Position numbers and translations under genes: made by a program. Below the pieces are notes generated by a model. It saw nothing but the letters and a program-made list of their open reading frames with translations, searched no databases and was not told the DNA's origin. A stretch of DNA of 64,000 nucleotides from Cladophialophora immunda (taxonomy: Eukaryota; Ascomycota; Eurotiomycetes; Chaetothyriales; Herpotrichiellaceae), in NCBI RefSeq assembly GCF_000835495.1, contig NW_015622545.1:1814777-1878776 (forward strand), read 5' to 3'. Position 1 is the first letter of the stretch, and every line of letters starts with the position of its first letter. Positions 10,063 to 20,207 of the stretch are shown here, piece by piece.

Positions 10063-12062
10063 ATGGATCCGAATTCGAGATTGTGCGAGCTTTGTCAAAG
10101 AGTTTCCTTCGATAGCTTGCGGTCGGAACATAGCTTCCAGCATCATGAGAAAGCCACCTTCCTGCGTCGCGAGGCCACCAGGGAGAATGGATGCCAACTC
10201 TGCTCCATGATCTGGCGCGCCCTATCATTCCTGGGCAGAAACCCGTTGAGCGAAGACCCCGCCAGGCTCCTGCTGAATCCTTCGGGCAGCCCGGTGGAGA
10301 GCTGCTCCGTCTATTCCAACGAACCCAGTCCCATGTACGGGGTGAAGATCCTGTGCGGTCAAGTGGAGGTCCTGGATTCCCTGCAATGGCGGGGAGACGC
10401 CCCTCAACGATGGCACGTTTGGCCCGACGGCGACGCGAGCCAGCCCAAGCCACACACTTTTGGCGAATACGATTCGAGATTGTTCGGCATCAATGATGAG
10501 TGTGAAAACCCCCCTCCCGGGCTCACGCCGCAAGACAGTCGCCCTGACCAACGCCCAGGCGATCCCGCTGGAAGCCTCGTCCGCCACAGGGAGATTAGCT
10601 CACGACCAGATTCGGATGAGGCGTACAGCCTCATCAACCAGTTGATCAACCTTTGTCGCTCGACGCATCGAACATGCCCCAATACAGGTGAAAACGTCTT
10701 GCCGTCCCGAATCATCGATGTCGAGCCGGCGGATGGCTCTCAGGAACCTCACTCATTGACCTAGAGACAAGAAGAGGACAGGCCTCCTTCTGGAAACCCT
10801 GAGCCTTCTGCCCTGCGTCGAGGAACGTACCTTGCTCTAAGCTACTGTTGGGGAGAGGTGCCCGCCATCGTCACGACCCGTGACAATCTGGAGGAAAGAA
10901 AAAGGGGCATTCCGTTTGCCGATTTTCCCCCTACAATGCAAGACGCCATTGCCATCGCAAGAAGGCTGGGAGTGAGATATCTGTGGGTGGATGCACTGTG
11001 TATCTTGCAGGGGACCGACGAAGCAAAGTTGGATTGGCAAAGGGAGTCACCAAGGATGAGAGACGTCTACGGCAATGCCTTTCTAACAATCGTCGCCGCA
11101 CCAGCGAGAACAATCCACGGTGGGATATTCGCCGCCGGGAATCCCCCGAAAATACCCCACTGCCGCATCCCGTACAAGTCGAAATGTACGCCGGGAATCG
11201 AGGGCCACGTCTTCCTGGGCTTCGCCGAGAGACCTCGCGACAGATCAGAGGAGCCACTGTACCATCGAGCATGGACGCTTCAGGAGCGCATCCTCTCCTC
11301 GCGCGCCCTGATCTGCACGCGAGATCAACTTTGCTGGGAATGCGCCGGGGCCAAGTGGACCGAAAGCGGCGAGTTCAACCCGCCGATCAGTTCCGCGAGA
11401 CTGGAAGCGCAGCCGAACCAAGGCAACACCTGGAACGTGATTGTTCGAGACTACAGCTCCAGAGACCTGACGTACAGCATGGACAAGCTCCCCCGCACTG
11501 TCCGGGCTCGTGAATGAGATCTCCCAGCGGACCGGAGACGAGTACCTTGCGGGGCTCTAGAAAACCCACATATGCGACCATCTGGTCTGGTGCCATCGGC
11601 ACATGGTGGTCGGGAAGAGGACGAGGCGGGCGTGGCCTCGGTGGTACAGAGCACCCTCATGGTCGTGGGCTTCAGTGGACGGCAATATCTTCTTCCCCAG
11701 CCATACCGAAAGACAGCGACGTGTATTACTTGAAGCTCCTCGACCACCAGATCATCCCCGCCGGAATTGACCAGTTCGGCGCCATCGCGTCAGGCTATAT
11801 ATCCGTGCGAGCTCCTCTGAAGCGCTTCTCTCGGATCTATTTCCGGAGCTCCCAAGTATTGGAGACGATGGAAGACGGAGGCCACACGCGGGACGTTGTT
11901 GTCGGCAGCGTCTGGCTGGACATGTTGGACGGCGATGTCGAGGGCAAGTACACCGATGATTTATTGGCGAACGCGCTGCTCGCAGATCCGTGGGCGTTGC
12001 GGTTGAAGGAAAGGGTGGGATTGGTACTGACTCCTACCAACGTGGCGAAGGAAGGAGTATAG
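10063..12062 (+). pseudogene. Decayed HET-domain (heterokaryon incompatibility) gene
   Basis: HET proteins trigger cell death in non-self recognition. The family landmarks are present but split over three frames: CELCQRVSF and a Cys-rich start; IDVEPADGSQEPH; TYLALSYCWGE; LGVRYLWVDALCILQ; MRDVYGNAFLTIVA; HRAWTLQERILSSR; RAPSWSWASVDG (in another frame near 11657-11692); and SGYISVRAPLKRFS (a third frame near 11790). Lesions: TAG at 10762-10764, with the likely ancestral reading LIDLETRRG in the +1 frame; an extra base in the C run at 11490-11494; TAG at 11558-11560 in place of a Trp codon; and another frame change around 11700-11715. At least four independent breaks argue for a dead gene, although homopolymer errors could explain one of them. 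No intron repairs the frame convincingly. Confidence 0.85.
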
Positions 12063-12752
12063 ACGGCTCGGCATGTTCATCACCGGTGGTGACGCAACTG
12101 CACAGAAATGGCTGGATGGTAGTGAATAAGAGACGATAACCATCGTATGAGAATTGTGTGATCTCAAAAATTCTTCAATCCAAGTCCTTCCTACCTTTGT
12201 CGGCATTCACTTTCGATCCATTGACCACAAAGCCATCCGGGAGTGTACGGTGGTTGCCATCGTGTAGCAGTTTGGTAAGAAGCATGGCATGGGCTTCCTG
12301 ATCGATTCTCCCAATGGCCAAGGAGATGGTGGCAGACTGGGTGCACAGTCAGGCTGAGTGCGAAGGGGAGGGTGTTGTTTATAAAAGTCGGCACGCTCGG
12401 GCGAGTCGCACGTGATCTCCGAGCAGTTCTTACTCATCTTTAGGCGCCAAGCCCGAAATGCGGGCCATTGCCAAAAACCTTGGGACGGCGTCGGAGGAGG
12501 CAGATGGTGGGTAGCCCTCTGGGAGGCATGATATGTAATACCAATCACGACGAGATCACGCGAGTCAAGAGACGAAACACACCGTCGCAAAGAAACCTGA
12601 ACAGAAATTCGTCGAGGGCATAGAACGTGCTCGGTGTATTCAGGCCGTATCCCACGGGCCATCACCTGTCTGTCCTGCGCCGAACGACTCGACTCATCGC
12701 ACCGCACCGTACCGCACCCAGCACAGCGCAGCGCAGCGCAGAGCCTCTCAAG
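12063..12752. other. Intergenic, promoter of GCL regulatory subunit
   Basis: No gene recognised. Just upstream of the next start codon lies a short GC-rich run of CGCAG and CCGCAC units (about 12700-12745), probably in the 5' untranslated region. Confidence 0.5.
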
Positions 12753-13822
12753 ATGAAGCTCATCCTCTCTACCTCGTACGCAATTATCTCCTTTGACGGA
12801 AAATGTATGAGCGTGGCAAAGAAGGCATCGCTGACACACTCTGGCCATAATGCAGCAATATCATGTCCTCGGGCCACCCCGTCGTGCGGCGGCCACTGTT
12901 CTCGCGGTCCAACATTGAACTCATCAATTCCCTGCGCGCCAATTTCGCCTCGTTTAAACACTACGCTCCCGCTCCTCCTGCCTCGGAGGGCGGCGCCGCC
13001 GAGAAGTTTACGCCTCCCGTATGGACGACGCAGGAGGATGACACACTCTACGTTCCCTCGTGGCGGACGACCCCGCTAGTCGAGCCCCGCGACTCCTACG
13101 ACGTGACCTGCAAACTATTCTTCCTCCCCGGCATCCCCAGTACGCGGCGGTGCCGGCACACGCGAGAAGCCATCGATCTGGTACTGAAAGAGCTGGGCGT
13201 CGACACCATTGACCTGTTGATCGTCTCATTCCCTCATGTGACCTTTGACGCCGACGATGAAGAGGAGGACGAGGATGAGGAGGAGCGGGCTTCCGCGGAC
13301 GAGAATCCCAGCGAGGCCAGCGACGAGTTGGAAGGCTTGGAGGCCCAGGTCAAGACCTGGCAGGTGCTGGAGTCGCTCTATGACAAGGGCGTCATCTCCC
13401 AGCTGGGCGTGTCCGAGTTTAGTTCGGAGCGACTCGCGAAATTCCTGCCAGAGGTCCGAGTCCGGCCCAAGGTCGACCAGATCAACGTCAAGGACTGCTG
13501 CGTCGTGCCCAAGACACTCATCATGTACGCAAAGGAGAACAAGATTGAGCTTTTGACACACGCGGATTGCATGGACATTCTCCCACCCGGAACGACGAGG
13601 GAGTTGCTGGGACCCGATAAAGATGGAGCTGGCATTCTGGCTGCGCACCCAGATGGCGGACCCGAAGAGCCCGGGCTGAAGGGCGATATCGAGCCGCAAT
13701 GGGTCATCAAGTATACCGCGGTGGTGAAAAACCGCGGCGTCATCGAGAACAAAGGGTACTTCGCCGTCGCGCAGCTGGGAAGCTGTATCGAGGAGAAGCC
13801 AGTCGAGGCCCCAGCATCATGA
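12753..13822 (+). CDS. Glutamate-cysteine ligase regulatory (modifier) subunit
   Basis: Aldo-keto-reductase-fold protein that raises the activity of the catalytic subunit in glutathione synthesis. A 23-nt first exon (12753-12775) and an 80-nt intron precede exon 2 (12856-13822), giving 329 aa starting MKLILSTSNIMSSG, the usual opening of fungal members. Conserved pieces: VTCKLFFLPG, ELGVDTIDLLIVSFP, WQVLESLYDKGVISQLGVSEFS, VDQINVKDCCVVPKTLIMYA and ELLTHADC. An acidic insert (~25 residues, mostly Asp/Glu, around residues 130-160) separates the strand after SFPHVTFD from the WQVLESL helix. The family lacks the AKR catalytic tetrad and is not an active reductase. Assigned with good confidence from motif order. 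Confidence 0.88.
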
Positions 13823-13928
13823 GGCCGTCCAGCAACCCCTCGGAGTTATAGTAAAACTTGAGCTTTAGCATGGCGCTGGGTAGACCGACTTCTTTCAAAG
13901 ATCTTCCGTGATCTCCTTTCGCCTCCAT

Positions 13929-15026
13929 TCATCCAATCATGCTCCTCTTCCGACCTCGCAGCCTCACTTCCTCCAATCTCTTCAACACGACGTTGGAGCC
14001 CTTGAAACTGCCCCTGTACCCCTCCTGGCTCTGTAAGACTTCGGCATCGAACCACCCCTCCTGTTTCGGGTGCGTCGATCCAAACGCCCGCTCGAGCACG
14101 TAGAGATCCACGGCCCTGTCTTCGTCCTGGACAGATTGCGTCGCAAGGCCAAAGTCGATGAGCACGATCTCGCCAGTCAGATCTGGTGGTTGGACCGGCG
14201 CAGACCTTTCTTCCTGCGATTGTAGACCCGCCTCTTCATTCCCACGCTCGCCATTGACGACCCCGTTCAGCTCCCCATTCGTGTCCCTTGTGGTGTTAGG
14301 CCGGATCATGATGTTGCTGCTCGTCAAGTCCCCGTGGACCACGCCTCCTTTGGCATGCATCGATCCCACAGCCCGCCCGATGCGGCGCAGCAGTTTCTTC
14401 ACCGCCTCTTCCTGCGCAGCAACCTCGTCCTGACGTGACTTGTCATCATTGTCTTGTGTATTCGTGTCGGCGCTGACGCCGAAGGCCTTGTACCAAGCAT
14501 CCCAGTCGCGCAACAAATCCTTGACGCTGCGCCCTTCGATCCACTCCATGAGGAGCCACGCGCCCTGTCCCACGAAGGAGGCGCCCCCCGTCGTCGTCGT
14601 CTCCCTCACGCCCCTCTGCGCGTCGCTCACCCCACGAACTTTCCGCGCGATGTCCCACTCCAGGCTCAGCACCGCGGGGACTTTGACCGCGTCCCCGTCC
14701 CCACCGGTGCTGGCGCTGTTCAGCGCCGACAGCTTGACCAGGATGCGTGCTTCGGCCAGCACCCTCTGCTTCGTCAGCCGCGCGTCAAGTGTGGGGTGTC
14801 TGTAGGCTTTGCTCGGCCGGAATTTCAGGGCGGCAGGCTGCGCCGGGTGCAGGAAGTGCGTGCGGTAGAGGAGGGCCTCGGCGCCCTGGGTGATCAGCGT
14901 TGGCGAGGGTTCGGTGACGTGGAAGGGGGAAGGGAGAGGCTGTGTATCGTGACCCTGCGCTGTGGTAGGGTCGGGAGGAGGAAGGGGGTTGTTCGGCGCA
15001 TCTGCACCTGTACTTGTGCTTGTCAT
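13929..15026 (-). CDS. BUD32: Bud32/PRPK-type atypical kinase of the EKC/KEOPS complex
   Basis: Small RIO-like kinase/ATPase of the KEOPS complex, which makes the N6-threonylcarbamoyl-A37 modification of tRNA and affects telomeres and transcription. Single exon, 365 aa from ATG 15026 (MTSTSTGADAP). An in-frame upstream codon at 15071 only lengthens an unconserved leader. Motifs: QGAEALLYRTHF (glycine-loop region), LKFRPSKAYRHPTLD (nucleotide-binding lysine), HGDLTSSNIMI with catalytic Asp233 and Asn238, LIDFGLA with the metal-binding Asp291, and the basic C-terminal KRLEEVRLRGRKR. It is longer than yeast Bud32 (261 aa) owing to a Pro-rich N-terminus and low-complexity inserts near residues 185-205 and 245-285. 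Confidence 0.95.
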   Translation of the reverse strand: MTSTSTGADAPNNPLPPPDPTTAQGHDTQPLPSPFHVTEPSPTLITQGAEALLYRTHFLHPAQPAALKFRPSKAYRHPTLDARLTKQRVLAEARILVKLSALNSASTGGDGDAVKVPAVLSLEWDIARKVRGVSDAQRGVRETTTTGGASFVGQGAWLLMEWIEGRSVKDLLRDWDAWYKAFGVSADTNTQDNDDKSRQDEVAAQEEAVKKLLRRIGRAVGSMHAKGGVVHGDLTSSNIMIRPNTTRDTNGELNGVVNGERGNEEAGLQSQEERSAPVQPPDLTGEIVLIDFGLATQSVQDEDRAVDLYVLERAFGSTHPKQEGWFDAEVLQSQEGYRGSFKGSNVVLKRLEEVRLRGRKRSMIG

Positions 15027-15656
15027 GGTGAGTGTGAGTTGGATGCGCTGGGACTGGTGCGGGAAGATCAACGTTTCAGTAGTTGGATGACTTTGACGTG
15101 GACATCACTTGATATAAAGGGAAGCGCAAATTCTCATTAATGTTTCCCAACAGGACGGGCGGAATTGAATCAGATGCAGCACTATGCGTAGCGGGAACCG
15201 GTTCAAATCCCTTGAGTGAGGCGTCGAAAAAACCGCGAGTTGCGGGGTGTTCAGCCTTGCCACCACCCACCAAAACCATTCTCCTCATGCAATTGGTCAT
15301 GTCCCTACAGCCTTGAGGCCTAATAACAAAAAGGTACACATAACTCTTGGAATGGGGGTCCTCAACGTTCATATTCTGTCATGTCCTTTGAGAGGGCACT
15401 TCTCCTCTTTTATACCGTGACCAGAAGGCATTGTGTTCACAGAATCTTGCGATTCAGCTGGTACAGCTACGGCATCTCACCCTTTCGTATGAGCCGTCAA
15501 GGACACAACGTAGAACCACTTGCTAGGCCAGAGGCAATAGACATTAATCCTTCAAAAGACAACAATACTTTGCAGACAACATTGGGCCAACCAGATACCC
15601 CTCGAAAGATGTCAAATTCCCAACCGATTCCCTTTGCGAGGCTGCCCGTACTGATT
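15027..15656. other. Intergenic between BUD32 and the TRP channel gene
   Basis: About 630 bp holding the BUD32 promoter and the 3' end of the upstream minus-strand channel gene. A plus-strand frame at 15381-15662 has no protein family character. A GGTTCAAATCC sequence near 15200 resembles a tRNA B-box, but no matching arms are found. Confidence 0.5.
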
Positions 15657-17572
15657 TCATGACCCATCAGCTTCGGGACTCAAGGCCCTCACCAGTCGCT
15701 GCAGTTCATCAACCTGCTCCTTCAGCTGTCTTATCTCGACGACATCGGCGTCGACCTCGACCACAGGCCGTGAGGACTGGACCTTTTTGTCCCACCCCTC
15801 GGACTCGAAATTCAATTCGCCGGCCATTTCCTCCCATTCCTCGATTGTGTCATCATCTTCTTCTCCCCGACTCCTGTTACTTCGTACCGTGCGCGCATCC
15901 ATAGACTCCAAACCAGCTGTGATCAGCAAGAGAGGCGAGTAGATGACGCCCATGACATAGTTATTCAATCGTTCATAGCGATAAGGGTCCATCCACCATT
16001 CGAATGGGATGATCAAGAAGATCAACTCAATCAAATTGAAAGGCGCGATGAAGACGTTTTCGTCGGGGGCACGCACGAACTGTAATGTCTTTTGCGCAAA
16101 CATAGCCATGTACTCATCGATCGCGTTCTCCGTGATATCTTCGTATGCACTGTTGTATAATGCGATCAGGATGTTGAGCAGGATCACCATCACGACGAAC
16201 GTGAATATGTAATATAGTATCAGGCCAAAGGGGTGAGCATAGTTATCAAAGCCTTCGAAGTCGGGTGACTGCATGACGGAATTGGCCATGGCGGTGATGA
16301 TGAAGCTGGTGATACTGCTATTTCCCTCGACTTGGTTAAGGCCGATGAAAGCTTGCAGAAACCCCACGCAGACAACCAAGAGAAGGGCAAAGAAGATGAG
16401 GGATTCGCGCATCATGACTTTCAACACAACCAGCATTGCGCCAAAGAAGCGGAATGTGTCCAGATACAGGAGGAGACGGCCCCAGAACATTGGAGCGGCA
16501 ACACAGAATATGTGATAACCCAGTCTGTTGAGTTGGCGGCGCTTGTCGTCATTCTCGTCGGGGGAGTGGCCGAGAGCGGTCATGCGGATAATGAAGGAAG
16601 CCGTAAGCAGGGCGTAGAGGCAGTTGTTGAAGGCGTTCCAGAAGCCAAAGTACCAAATGCCGACTTTCCAAAATTTACCGATTTCGTCACAGATGAAGCC
16701 TAGAGTCATCACATAGAGAATGCCCTCGACGACATCGAGGTCACCGTCTTCGTTCACAGTATTGACCGCTCCGGTGTACAGAGCTAGATAGAGAACAGAT
16801 ATCGTGATTTGGAGGGCGTTCTGATACAAGGGAGTGCGCATGCGGTCGGGGTTGAGATGGACCCAGTAATTTGTGTTGTCGCGGTCTTTGTAGAAAACAA
16901 ACCTGCCGGGGTCTTTGTCATCCTGGTGAATCCAGCCTCTCCAAAGGTACTTGATGCATTTCTGGTAGCCAGACGAGCCAATGACGATCAGGCAGTGCAG
17001 GTCGACCGCTCTCTCAATGACATTTGCTGGGGCTGTCTCCTCTTCTTTGCGGATGACCGAGTAGCGCTTGAGAAGAATCTCTTGCATCAAGTACTCCTGG
17101 TCATCCTCAGCCTCGATGATGCGTTTGGCGATCATCTCGCAGGCCACTGCACGGACATGGTGTAAGTCTGCATCCCAGAGCTCCAGGTTGGCTTGTCTGG
17201 TGAACCATCTCTTGCACACAAGCAAGCAATACACCACGCATGCCGCATTGTCACTCCCGCCGGCCTCTTTGGCAGTCTGCACCACCTTCTGAGTGATGAC
17301 AGGGCTGTTGGCAGCGACGATTTTCTCTTCAGGGAGCTCGATAGGAATGACTTCCTCGATCTGATACTTCAACCGGAGGGCGACTTTGGTGACTTCTTTC
17401 GGCGGCAGGGCAGATGGCGGGAGGTCGCTGCTGTGAGTGGGAAGCACTGCTCAGAATTAATATGCATTTATGCCACAGGGTAGAAGTCTAGCTTACATCT
17501 CCGTGTCTCACCGTGGTGATGTGGTGAATCCCTTTCACGAGCTCCGAAGAGAAGCGTCCCCCATTTGACCAT
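15657..17572 (-). CDS. YVC1: Yvc1/TRPY-type vacuolar cation channel
   Basis: Ca2+-permeable TRP channel, in yeast located in the vacuolar membrane and releasing calcium on osmotic shock. Exon 1 is 17572-17512 (MVKWGTLLFGARERDSPHHH), then a 65-nt GT-AG intron, then exon 2, 17446-15657; 616 aa in total (yeast 675). The N-terminal ~210 residues are cytosolic and include VYCLLVCKRWFTRQA. Six hydrophobic segments follow (for example ALQITISVLYLALY, IFCVAAPMFWGRLLLYLDTF, SLIFFALLLVVCVGFLQAF). The pore region reads SVMQSPDFEGFDNYAHPFG before the last helix, FTFVVMVILLNILIALYNSAY. After the channel come a conserved ENVFIAPFNLIELIF, an acidic stretch (GEEDDDTIEEWEEM) and a C-terminal coiled coil (EIRQLKEQVDELQRLVRAL). 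Confidence 0.93.
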
Positions 17573-18077
17573 GGTCTTTTTGGGTGCTATGACGTAGCTT
17601 GCGCGCTTCGAGTTGGAGAGCTTTCTTGGGGAGAGAGGGCAGGATGCCTGTTGATCAATGCCGACTTATCGAGACTCCTTCGCTCTCAAACACACTGAAG
17701 AAGGATGCAGAGGCAGATAGAGAGAGAGATCGACAGTTTCACCACGGACGAGGATTGAGCTGCATCTTGGACATCAAGCTTTTGAGTTCTGTTCAGCCAC
17801 TCGATGTGACCTCTTGCCCAGAAGCTCCCCGCACCGCAGCCAAGCAGTGCCAAGGTGAGCGAAAACTTGCTTGCGCCTCATAGATCGGGCCTAGGATAGT
17901 GCCGCCCTAGTGGAGGGAAAGATAACCGAAGAAGCTCCCGAAATTGGCTGTTCATCCTCATCACTCAATCAATGTCAGAGCTCTCTATGTAAGGGTAAAT
18001 ACCTCGTACCATCCCCAGTCAGCGCCGGTCTCTTCAATCCGCGCTGTCCATTCCAGTCCAGTCGATGTATATCAACT
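17573..18077. other. Intergenic, channel promoter and 3' flank of enolase-superfamily gene
   Basis: About 500 bp with no recognised gene. It should contain the promoter of the TRP channel gene and the 3' untranslated region of the galactonate-dehydratase-like gene's neighbour strand. Confidence 0.5.
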
Positions 18078-19399
18078 TTACCATTCCCGCAGCTCCCCGC
18101 CAGGCCCTTTGAATGTGGGGAATCTCCATGATTTGGTACCGACCGCGGACTGCCTTACACGCTCCTCATCGACCTCGATGCCCAGTCCCGGCCCGTCCAT
18201 CATGTCAATCATGCCGTCCTTGACCGTCCACACCTCGGCATTCTTGGTGTAGCCCTTCAAGTCGCCCTGTCCCACCGACAAGGTCTGGTTCGGATCTAGA
18301 ATCATCTCCTGAATGGAAAAGTTGGCGCTGACGGCATTGACTTGGAAGTTTGCCGCCAGGGCGATCGGTCCGAGCGGGCAGTGCGGCGCCAGAGAGATGT
18401 CGTAGGCCTCGGCCATGGTGGCGATGCGACGAAGCTCCGAGATCCCCCCAGCGTGGCTGATGTCCGGCTGCAAGATGTCCACTTTGCCCAGCTCCAAGAA
18501 CGGCTTGAACGCCCAGCGGCTGTGTAGTCGTTCGCCCAGCGCGACGGGGATCGTGGTGTCCAGCCACCGAAATCCTTCTGGGTGATCCGACAACAGCGGC
18601 TCTTCGATGAACAGGGGTTCGTGAGGCTCCAGCTTGCGTGCCAACAACCTCACCATGGGTTTGTGGACGCGGCCGTGGAAATCCAGTCCGCAGTCGACAC
18701 CCGTCGCCTTGACCGCTTTCAATCGCTCCACCGCATCGTCCAAAGCCGCGGGAGAATCCACCCAGCCGAGACCTTCGGTTGCCGTCATTTTGACCGCTGT
18801 GAATCCTTGCTCCTTTCTGACCAGGCTGCACGACAAGACGTCAGCGATGGTCTAATCTTGGGGGTTGGGTACACATACGCATGTTTGGCGCAAGCAGCAG
18901 CATTCTCGCCTCGGACCCAGGTGTAGACCTTGATTTTCGAGCGGACTTTGCCCCCCAGGAGCTCATAGATGGGCACATTCAATCTCCGTGCTACACCAAA
19001 AGAATCAATACCCGACGTGCTGCCTCCGCTCTGCTTGAGGATTGGTATGCATTACTCACCCTTTAAATCCCACAACGCGATATCAATGCCCGCCAGAGCG
19101 CTCATAATGACCGGTCCACCTCGATAGAAACTTCCCCGGTATGCATGTTGCCATATATTTTCAATCTCACTGCGTATGTAACGTCAGCCCTTATAAGAAC
19201 AACAGTAAAGGGGACACACGCACTTGGCTTCCATCCCCACGAATCGTTCCCTGAATCCTTCCAAACAGCCCTCTACGGCTTCTGAATTACCCTCCAAGGA
19301 CGCTTCACCCCAGCCTGTCTTCCCATCTGAATCGGTGATCTTGACGAATATCCATCGTGGAGGAACGCGAAAGTATTCAATCTCCTTGATTGGTGCCAT
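18078..19399 (-). CDS. D-galactonate-dehydratase-like enolase-superfamily enzyme (four exons)
   Basis: Mandelate-racemase/muconate-lactonizing-enzyme group; the closest type recognised is DgoD, which dehydrates sugar acids to 2-keto-3-deoxy acids. Exons: 19399-19224, 19169-19060, 18990-18879, 18825-18078; 381 aa, the same length as bacterial DgoD. Motifs: [11 protein letters not shown] and GWGE at the N-terminal cap; [25 protein letters not shown]; then the barrel with GLDFHGRVH (metal Asp, His), FIEEPLL (Glu), LGERLHSR (Glu), [26 protein letters not shown] (catalytic His region) and [10 protein letters not shown]. All key residues are present, so it should be active. The actual sugar acid is not determinable. 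A Zn2Cys6 regulator lies divergently 0.8 kb away and may control it. Confidence 0.92.
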
Positions 19400-20207
19400 T
19401 CTTGTTCCCAGGGACGAGCTTGACGGGTTGCACTCCTAATACGAAAGTTCTCTTTATAGAATATTTGGGGACCCCATGTTACTAGTATTAAGGGTCAACC
19501 TCTTGACCGGGGAATTAGCGGAATCCCCGCACGACCGGCCCAGGATGCGAAGCAAGCCGCGAGGGCAAAGGCGACGTCGACGTCAAGCCGGCAGTTGTAC
19601 ATTCAGAAGAAGTGCCGTCTGTACCGAGTACGTACCCGATACTGAGGACGCGCCTCAGAAACCCCTGAACCGAGGGTCATAACTGCACAGTCTCACCTCA
19701 AAGGAGGACTTCACGATTTGCACGCAGTAGAGCAGGTTAAGGATGACAGGGTGAGTACAAAGTCGAGAGGGAGGCAAGTCGGTATAAAAGCGGCACGCCC
19801 GCGGTGAGTTGCACTGCCACCCAAGCGTGGCTAAGGCTACGACACGGTGCACATGATCCGGCCGACTTGCCCGAAGTTGTCGACACCTTGAACATCTCAT
19901 TCTGACTTAGCCACAGACTAAGCCCAAAGAGCTCAAGTAAACGAGCTCGCCAATCACCGAAGGGTATACGGCAAGGCTGTGGATCCAATCCAGATACATG
20001 CCTCCGGCAATTTCGCTGTCCTGCTTTCACCAATGTTCTCATCCAATTCTCCATCTGAGATCAAGTACTGTCCTGCTCAATGTCGACGCTGGTCTGCATG
20101 CCTCCAGGCGATTAGGGAATACTCAGTACTATGATCCCCGTCTTCTCCAAATCGAGCTTATACAGGACCCCTAGCAAAGCCAATAACTGCTCCACATTCG
20201 CAGCGAT
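19400..20207. promoter_or_regulatory. Divergent promoter, dehydratase and Zn2Cys6 regulator
   Basis: An 808-bp intergenic region. An inverted pair of SYGGGG elements (CCGGGG at 19507-19512 and CCCCGC at 19525-19530), centred about 110-130 bp upstream of the dehydratase start, fits the consensus for the carbon-catabolite repressor CreA/Cre1. This is a short motif and could occur by chance. Minus-strand frames near 19655-20054 are not credible genes. Confidence 0.4.

Noticed and set aside
15190..15215. GGTTCAAATCC sequence resembling a tRNA B-box
   Set aside because: The T-stem does not pair and no A-box or acceptor stem lies at the right distance.
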